This document shows, piece after piece, positions 44,927 to 50,859 of a stretch of 50,859 nucleotides of DNA. The stretch's first letter is position 1, and each line of letters opens with the position of its first letter. A program made the translations under genes and the position numbers. The stretch is from Methanosarcina spelaei (GTDB lineage: Archaea > Halobacteriota > Methanosarcinia > Methanosarcinales > Methanosarcinaceae), in the NCBI RefSeq assembly GCF_002287235.1, contig NZ_LMVP01000013.1, positions 1 through 50,859 of the forward strand. The letters are read 5' to 3'. The notes beneath the pieces were generated by a model. That model saw nothing but the letters and a program-made list of their open reading frames with translations. It had not been told where the DNA came from and made no database searches.

Positions 44927-46156
44927 TTACTGGTTAAAAAGCTGGCCTATAAACCATTCGGGATCGAACTTTTTTAAATCTTCATAACCCTGCCCCATTC
45001 CGAAAAAGAGAATGGGTTTGCCTGTGATATAGGCAATGGATATTGCAGCTCCTCCTTTAGCATCGGCATCAATTTTTGTCAGGATGGACCCGTCGATTGG
45101 CACAGCATCATTAAACTGCGCAGCCCTTTCAACGGCATCATTCCCTGCCACGGCTTCATCTACGAAAATTATAAGGTCAGGAGTGCTTACCCTGCAGATC
45201 TTTTCCATCTGTGACATGAGGTTAAGGTTAGTATGCATTCGGCCTGCAGTGTCGGAAAGTATAAAATCGATTTTATGACCTTTTGCATACTGCACGGCAT
45301 CGTAAATAACTGCAGCAGGATCAGCACCAGGCTGATGTTTTATCATTTTTACTCCTAGCCTGTCGGCATGGATCCCAAGCTGGTCGATTGCACCTGCTCT
45401 GAAAGTGTCTCCTGCAGCGAGGACTACGGAATAATCCGATTTGAGCAGTCTGTGTGTCATTTTTGCAATCGATGTCGTCTTTCCTGTCCCGTTAATTCCG
45501 ACAAATACAATATGGACAGGCTTTTCTTTGTCTTTTACATACTCATCAAAGTCAAAAGTATTAGCAGACACCACATCAAGGATGGCTTTTTTCAGGGCTT
45601 CCTCTACAATCTCTCCGGTATTGCCGCCAATGCGCTTTGTAGTACCTGTGAGTTGTTTTTTAACTGATTCCACAATTGCCTCGGAAACCGATAAGGCAAG
45701 GTCACTTTCAAGAAGTCCCATTTCAAGTTCCCAGAGAGGCTCTTCCAGGTCTTTACTATCCAGATAAACTTCTCTATTAAGGACCAGGGCTTTTGCTTTC
45801 TTTGTAAATCCTATATTTGAAAATTTTTTGAAAAAGGACTTTTTTTCTTCAGGTATGTTTTCTTCTTCGGGTTTGCTCTCGATCGCCTTTTTTCTATTTT
45901 CCAGTTTTTTCCTGTATTCAGCCTTTTTTCTATCTTCGGTCTCAACAGTTGCAGAAGCAACCGTTACAGGTTTGGCTTCGTAACTTTCTTCTTCAGTCAG
46001 CGTTTCAAGAGCTTCTTCCTCAGGAATGGGCTCAATGTCCTCTTCAAAATCTTCTTCAGCCTCAGGTACAGGTTCGATGTCTACTGCTTTATCATCAATA
46101 GTTTTGCTGAGCGCCTTTTTAAAATTCCCCAGTTTCTCTTTGAATTTGTTGAACAT
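44927..46156 (-). CDS. ftsY: Signal recognition particle receptor FtsY
   Basis: A 409-residue GTPase that docks SRP-ribosome complexes to the membrane. Acidic, Glu-rich N-terminal A domain (about 20-110), helical N domain, then G domain with GINGTGKTTSIAKM (P-loop), DTAGRMHTN (G3) and TKIDADAKGGA (G4/G5). The ATG at 46156 gives MFNKFKEKLGNF; an ATG at 46171 would add five residues. Last gene of the translation cluster, downstream of prefoldin alpha, an order common in euryarchaea. Confidence 0.95.
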   Translation of the reverse strand: MFNKFKEKLGNFKKALSKTIDDKAVDIEPVPEAEEDFEEDIEPIPEEEALETLTEEESYEAKPVTVASATVETEDRKKAEYRKKLENRKKAIESKPEEENIPEEKKSFFKKFSNIGFTKKAKALVLNREVYLDSKDLEEPLWELEMGLLESDLALSVSEAIVESVKKQLTGTTKRIGGNTGEIVEEALKKAILDVVSANTFDFDEYVKDKEKPVHIVFVGINGTGKTTSIAKMTHRLLKSDYSVVLAAGDTFRAGAIDQLGIHADRLGVKMIKHQPGADPAAVIYDAVQYAKGHKIDFILSDTAGRMHTNLNLMSQMEKICRVSTPDLIIFVDEAVAGNDAVERAAQFNDAVPIDGSILTKIDADAKGGAAISIAYITGKPILFFGMGQGYEDLKKFDPEWFIGQLFNQ

Positions 46157-46265
46157 AGGATCCCATTCCAAAAAAAGCCAATAAAAAATAGTAGTTAAGT
46201 CAAAATAAAAAGTTCTTTCTCAAATGCAGCTTTGAGTTCCATCTTTTGTTTCTGAGACAGGTTTT

Positions 46266-46700
46266 TCAGGCCTGGCTGGGTTGCTGAAGCTTTGCAGCTT
46301 CAGATTCCAGAGCCTGCATACCCTGTATATATTTAGTCAGTGAAGCATTCATCTGTTCGAGAATTTTCGTAAGCTGCTCTTTACGGCGTTTCAGAGTTTC
46401 AATGGCCTCATCAGCAGTCTCTTCTGCGCTAAAGCCTGCTCCAAGATCCACAATAACCTTGTCTGCGTTTTTTATTTCGGCGTAAACGAATGAACCAAAT
46501 CCAACAGGTACCATCGTTTCGGCAATCTTACCTTCAGCTGAAACGGTTTTAAGCTCGTTGATGGTTACAATTGTCTGGTCGCAGCTTGTAATGGAAGCCT
46601 GGACCATGTTCATCTGCTGTCTTAAGCCTTCGGCCTGCCTCTGGAACTCCTGGTGCCTGGCTGCCAAATTTCTCATGTCTTCTTCACTGACTTCTACCAT
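46266..46700 (-). CDS. pfdA: Prefoldin subunit alpha
   Basis: A 144-residue subunit of the hexameric chaperone that hands unfolded proteins to the thermosome. Two long coiled-coil helices (about 1-50 and 95-135) flank a beta-hairpin region (VPVGFGSFVYAEIKNADKVIVDLGAGFSAE). The ATG at 46700 lies just after the L18a stop and is preceded by GAGGAG; an in-frame GTG at 46709 is less likely. Confidence 0.94.
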   Translation of the reverse strand: MVEVSEEDMRNLAARHQEFQRQAEGLRQQMNMVQASITSCDQTIVTINELKTVSAEGKIAETMVPVGFGSFVYAEIKNADKVIVDLGAGFSAEETADEAIETLKRRKEQLTKILEQMNASLTKYIQGMQALESEAAKLQQPSQA

Positions 46701-46705
46701 ATCCT

Positions 46706-46882
46706 TCACTCCTCAGCAATGCTTTCGATCTGGATCTGGCTCCTCTTAATCCCATGCTTGCTTCCGAAGACAGAATAGACCTTATCAGTTGCGTTCTTTT
46801 CATTCTGACTTTCGATTTGCTTTGTGAATTTTTCCCAGGAATTTCCTGCTTTAAATTTACCTTTAACAATAAAGTTCTTCAT
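46706..46882 (-). CDS. Large-subunit ribosomal protein L18a (LX)
   Basis: A 58-residue archaeal LX/L18a protein: [48 protein letters not shown], ending SIAEE. The start at 46882 follows GGTGA by five bases; the frame is open further to 46894. Five bases separate it from pfdA, and eIF6 precedes it, the standard archaeal arrangement. Confidence 0.93.
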   Translation of the reverse strand: MKNFIVKGKFKAGNSWEKFTKQIESQNEKNATDKVYSVFGSKHGIKRSQIQIESIAEE

Positions 46883-46931
46883 CTTGGTCACCACTCTTGC
46901 TGTAACTTTTTATGAAACAGGTGGATTAATA

Positions 46932-47591
46932 TCAATCTAAGAATCCAAGGGCTTCTTCAATTCTTCCAAGTTCGGGGCCTGTAGTGTCTGAACCTGCCAG
47001 ATAATTCTTTGAATTCGCAAGCAGGCCTGAGCCGAGCATCTGAGTTCCAAAGTTCGTAGTTCCTATGTTTACAGGAAGCTCAAATATCTTTTCCAGAATT
47101 TCTCTTTCCGATGCTGTCACTTTCGGGTGCACCAGAAGCCCTTTGTTGGTGACAACTCCTGCCATCCCTACGTTCTTTATCCCGGCAATTGTTCCTCTGT
47201 AAACTTCTACTTTAAGGGTACTGGCAATTACCTCAATAGCCTTGTCTGACAGTTCGGGATGGACAAGGGCTGCGGAATCGTTTGCAAGTACGATGTTTCC
47301 TACTGCATTCAGCCTGCCCGGAAGGATCTCAGCCTTAACTCCTGTCAGTTCTTTTATTTCCCTGGTATCGGTCCCGTGTGAAAAAAGGAAACCGTTTGAG
47401 TTCCCTCTGGAAAGAGCTCCAATAACAACGCTTCCGTTTACAAGAGTATCAATGACCTTTGCACCGAGCGAATCCTCAAGTACGGCACAGGTTTCGGGCT
47501 TTGTTCCGGTTGGAACAAGAACAACATCTTCTGTGCAGGTTGCAAAGACCCCGATCATTGGGGTGTCGTATATATCCACTGTTCGAATCAT
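46932..47591 (-). CDS. eif6: Translation initiation factor 6 (aIF6)
   Basis: A 219-residue anti-association factor that binds the large ribosomal subunit near L24e/L14 and prevents premature joining. Pentein-fold repeats are visible: [95 protein letters not shown]. Full length. In the cluster between L31e and L18a. Confidence 0.96.
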   Translation of the reverse strand: MIRTVDIYDTPMIGVFATCTEDVVLVPTGTKPETCAVLEDSLGAKVIDTLVNGSVVIGALSRGNSNGFLFSHGTDTREIKELTGVKAEILPGRLNAVGNIVLANDSAALVHPELSDKAIEVIASTLKVEVYRGTIAGIKNVGMAGVVTNKGLLVHPKVTASEREILEKIFELPVNIGTTNFGTQMLGSGLLANSKNYLAGSDTTGPELGRIEEALGFLD

Positions 47592-47623
47592 ATTCTTTGA
47601 AGCTTCGCGTCTTCTGGTATATT

Positions 47624-48145
<522 letters not shown>

Positions 48146-48339
48146 TTAACCCTTGCATATCGAGATTTTTTCTCTGCCAGTCAAGCAGTAGTTTTTGAAA
48201 CCATATCCGGTAAGTTTTATAAGGGTCTTGGTTAATCTGCAGCAGTATAAGGGTTGAATATAACTCAGGGTTGAATATAACTCGATTATTGTATAAATCT
48301 TTATTCCAGAATTTTCCCCTTCCGGAAGACTTCATGATT

Positions 48340-48951
48340 TTAAGGCCTGCTCTTACAGTTTTTCCTGGAAAGCACATGAGATTGGATATGGGAAGGAAAT
48401 AGTTCTTTTATCTTCTCCTTACCGTCTCTCTGCCTGATTAACTCCCTTAGCTCGGTTTCGTAATCAGCTTTTTGAGTGTTTTCACTCGGCCCTTCTTCAA
48501 TTTTCAGATAACGCTCTACAAGAATACTCACCGTTTTTTTGCCATACCCCTTCAAAGGGCATATGTACTGAACTCCCAATCGATCTTCGATACTTCGTAC
48601 CTGTGAGATTGAAAGTACAGGAACTCTATCATCCCTTCTGGTTCCATCAGCAATGAATTTAACTTCCGGATCCGAAGCAAGAGTTTCTACGGCTTTTTCG
48701 TGAATATAATTAATAGCACTTTTCGGGAAACCGTCTTTCATTATTTTCTCGTAAGCCTTTTCAAGGACCTCCCATTCCAGAGAAAGAACCCTGTGTGGGA
48801 ATCCTAACCTTTTTGCAGTTTTTTCTGCCAGCTCACCATTGGGTAGCAGGCCAAAACTAAAGGTTACAAGTTCTATCTCAAAAAACGGTTCCATTAAAAG
48901 GGCAGAGAGAGAACTGTCTTTGCCTCCGCTAAACAGGACCGAAATTCTCAT
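48340..48951 (-). CDS. PP-loop ATPase (N-type ATP pyrophosphatase superfamily)
   Basis: A 203-residue protein with the PP-loop SGGKDSS at residues 8-14, which binds ATP in AMP-forming ligases and thiolases acting on tRNA or small molecules. GTRRDDRVP in the middle and CPLKGYGKKTV are further conserved-looking segments. It resembles the archaeal group annotated as 'alpha hydrolase'/DUF7411. It starts five bases after the PDCD5-like gene and precedes L39e, so a job in tRNA or ribosome modification is a fair guess; the substrate is unknown. Confidence 0.82.
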   Translation of the reverse strand: MRISVLFSGGKDSSLSALLMEPFFEIELVTFSFGLLPNGELAEKTAKRLGFPHRVLSLEWEVLEKAYEKIMKDGFPKSAINYIHEKAVETLASDPEVKFIADGTRRDDRVPVLSISQVRSIEDRLGVQYICPLKGYGKKTVSILVERYLKIEEGPSENTQKADYETELRELIRQRDGKEKIKELFPSHIQSHVLSRKNCKSRP

Positions 48952-48956
48952 TGTTT

Positions 48957-49316
48957 TTAAACTCTGGTTATAGATGTCTTACGTTTTTTTGGCTGCATCT
49001 TTATAAGGAGATTTTTGAGCTGTTCGTCACTAATTTGAGACGGAAGCCTTCCACTCTGAGCAAGCGAGATCAGCTGCATCTCAAGCTGTTCCCCAAGAGC
49101 CGGTCTTGACATCTTTAAAGTTGTAAGGCGTTCTCTTGCTTCAGGAGTAAGGATCTGCCTCAGGATAGCCTGTTTCTGAGCTTCCATCTCAGCTTTTGCC
49201 TGTTCCTGCTGGTAAGCTGCCTGGATGTCAGACGGTTGGTTCTGTGCCTGCTGTTTCTGAATTTCTGCAAGCCGTCTCTTTCGGATTTCGTTGAGTTCGT
49301 CATCCATTGTAGACAT
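48957..49316 (-). CDS. PDCD5-family DNA/RNA-binding protein
   Basis: A 119-residue helical protein of the archaeal PDCD5 (TFAR19/MTH1615) family: [65 protein letters not shown], then basic [10 protein letters not shown]. Binds nucleic acid in vitro in other species. The start is uncertain: ATGs at 49325, 49316 and 49307 all lack a good ribosome site; 49316 is used here. Downstream of S19e, the usual archaeal neighbour. Confidence 0.9.
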   Translation of the reverse strand: MSTMDDELNEIRKRRLAEIQKQQAQNQPSDIQAAYQQEQAKAEMEAQKQAILRQILTPEARERLTTLKMSRPALGEQLEMQLISLAQSGRLPSQISDEQLKNLLIKMQPKKRKTSITRV

Positions 49317-49460
49317 GGCAATCATCTAAAAAACCGGTTTTCCGGAGCAATCTGGGTTATGATTAATAATATCTGGATTAAGATCAATAATCTGGATTGA
49401 GATTTATGATATTTGAAAGGGAATCCTAAGAATTTTTCAGGTCCCTTTCGGATGGAATTC

Positions 49461-49910
49461 TCAGTATTTTGCAAGTCCAGGGATCTTCTCAACAAGTTCT
49501 TGCCTGAGCTCATTAGCTGCATTGTCAAGCATGGAGCGTCCACTTGCAGATACCGTTCTTCCGTCCTTTACTTTTTGCAGGTAACCTGCAGCTTCAAGCT
49601 GCTGTACTGCCTTTCTGGCAATCGAACCGCTGCCTTTTGCTTTGTGGGACGGCTGTGATCCGTTGTCCTTCTTTCCACCGTATACTGATCTGAGCCTTTC
49701 AATTCCTATAGGCCCGTCGGTATAGATTTTTCTCAGGATCGCTGCGGTTCTGATATACCACCAGTCATCGTTGTTCGGAGGGAGTTCTTTGTGAACCCCG
49801 GTCTTTACGTTCTTTGCCCACTCCGGGGGAACGACGGTTTCATTTTCTTTAAGAATGCCTGCAACCTTCTCGATAAGTTCCATTGCAGGGACATCAAATA
49901 CTGTTGTCAT
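49461..49910 (-). CDS. rps19e: Small-subunit ribosomal protein S19e
   Basis: A 149-residue ribosomal protein: [96 protein letters not shown]. The ATG at 49910 has AAGGTG seven bases upstream; the upstream in-frame GTG overlaps that site. First gene of the minus-strand translation cluster. Confidence 0.96.
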   Translation of the reverse strand: MTTVFDVPAMELIEKVAGILKENETVVPPEWAKNVKTGVHKELPPNNDDWWYIRTAAILRKIYTDGPIGIERLRSVYGGKKDNGSQPSHKAKGSGSIARKAVQQLEAAGYLQKVKDGRTVSASGRSMLDNAANELRQELVEKIPGLAKY

Positions 49911-50196
49911 ACATGCCACCTTTTCTGAATTAGGTTGTCTTTGCAGATCCTGAGAGATAGTGCCGATTCTTCTCCCCTGGCTGCTAGAAATCTACTTTTC
50001 CCGAAACGAGGTAACTCTTTCTCTTTCGAGAGGTCCTTTCCGATCTTTATAGCTGGATTTGCGGACTCTTATGATTTGGGCTTTCAGGCCCGATAAGCCG
50101 GTAAATATGATTTTAGTTTAAACTGGAAGGAGGTTGATATATTTATCAATTACTGTGTTCAGGTATTCATATACAATCGATCAGCTGATTTATAGT

Positions 50197-50440
50197 ATGA
50201 AAAGCTTCAAACTGAAAAACGATCAAATTGTATTGAATTGGCTCTTGTCGATTGACGCAAGTACGAACATCCAGCGTAATTACTTTCAAGCTATAAAAGC
50301 ATTTTGTGAACTCATAGATAAATGCTTGATGAACTTATTCCGGAAGCTGAACAGGAAGCTAAACTTAATTTGTTGATGAGATAGAGGAGAATTAAAATAT
50401 ATTTTATCAATTTTCTTGTTAAACAGTTAACTTATTCCGA
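50197..50440 (+). pseudogene. Decayed tyrosine-recombinase (integrase) N-terminal fragment
   Basis: The segment NWLLSIDASTNIQRNYFQAIKAFCE resembles the SAM-like core-binding domain of methanosarcinal phage-type integrases. After DK the frame shifts by one base (about 50312-50320); the next frame continues DELIPEAEQEAKLNLLMR, then TAG (50382-50384), then RRIKIYFINF. The catalytic domain is absent before the window end. The relic therefore has a frameshift, a TAG and a truncation. It could be read through TAG in an organism that uses pyrrolysine, but the frameshift still breaks it. Confidence 0.6.
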
Positions 50441-50859
50441 TATTTATAGGCCGGAAAATTCATTTATGATTGTATTTTGCCATGAATTTTTGATTTACAT
50501 TGTGTGTAGGTGATTGATTTCATGGGGACATTATCAGAACTTTCTCCATTTTTTCCTTCGATGCTTCTATAGCTTTCGGATTAATCAAGCCATGAACCTA
50601 CATATCTGACTATTCTTTATCTTTTTGAGGCCTATAAGACACAATTCCATAATCTAGTGATTTCTCTTATTGTTCTTTCCTCAAACCTACAATTTTCTCT
50701 GCTAACTACCTCAAAAAGCTGCAATAATCTTGAAAAACAAATTCTTTGGCATTTTTGCCAAAGAATTTGTTTATTCATTAGATATTTTTTTTGAATATTT
50801 TATCTAAAATCAATACGCTCCGCTACTTTCTAAAGTGAAACTTTTATCAAAATAGCTTA
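50441..50859. other. Terminal spacer with a strong hairpin
   Basis: No gene seen. It contains the 17-bp hairpin at 50735-50772. The remainder is AT-rich with no recognised motif. Confidence 0.5.
50735..50772. repeat. Perfect 17-bp hairpin
   Basis: Arms AACAAATTCTTTGGCA (plus one flanking A/T pair) and their exact complement, separated by a TTTT loop. A T-rich tract (TATTTTTTTTG, 50784 on) follows on the plus strand. It could act as a transcription terminator or be the end of a mobile element. Confidence 0.7.

Overview
The window looks like chromosomal DNA of a Methanosarcina-type archaeon. The evidence is archaeal/eukaryal translation genes (S19e, L31e, L39e, L18a/LX, eIF6, PDCD5-like, prefoldin alpha, FtsY), methanogen-restricted families (DUF356, a short basic DUF5350-like protein), an archaeal riboflavin-pathway reductase, TATA-box promoters with AGGTGA/GAGG-type ribosome sites, long AT-rich intergenic spacers full of short tandem repeats, and very rare use of TAG as a stop. 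The species cannot be fixed from the sequence alone.

Layout. 1-15.8 kb is mostly housekeeping: a Ca2+-type P-type ATPase, a broken Kef-type antiporter, an Agl23-like membrane glycosyltransferase, a MoaD-like/MoeA pair, a 57-residue basic protein, a YkgJ-type cysteine-cluster protein, a riboflavin reductase, a four-CBS protein, a universal stress protein, an amidohydrolase, an apparent structured RNA gene (about 13801-13985), and DUF167, Toprim and DUF356 genes. 15.8-17.3 kb is a long non-coding stretch. 17.3-21.0 kb holds proA, proB and proC. 21.0-24.9 kb holds a peroxiredoxin, a DUF523-DUF1722 protein, a secreted transglutaminase-like protein and a PspC protein.

25.5-44.8 kb is the most unusual part: a transport and methyltransferase island. 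On the minus strand, a methyltransferase is followed by a five-gene nickel/peptide-type ABC importer (BCDE, then A) and a second methyltransferase. Divergently on the plus strand lie a pair of fused ABC transporters (exporter fold, CydDC-like), then two FecB/BtuF-like binding proteins, one FecCD permease, one ATPase, two more methyltransferases of the same kind, a third binding protein, and a broken mosaic methyltransferase. Four intact paralogous methyltransferases flank three different ABC transporters. I infer a metal-chelate or corrinoid-like uptake/export system in which a small transported molecule is methylated, but the substrate cannot be read from sequence. Several inverted repeats and a leader hairpin sit at the promoters of this island.

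44.9-49.9 kb is a compact translation/protein-targeting cluster on the minus strand (S19e, PDCD5-like, PP-loop ATPase, L39e, L31e, eIF6, L18a, prefoldin alpha, FtsY). The last 0.9 kb carries a decayed integrase fragment and a long perfect hairpin.
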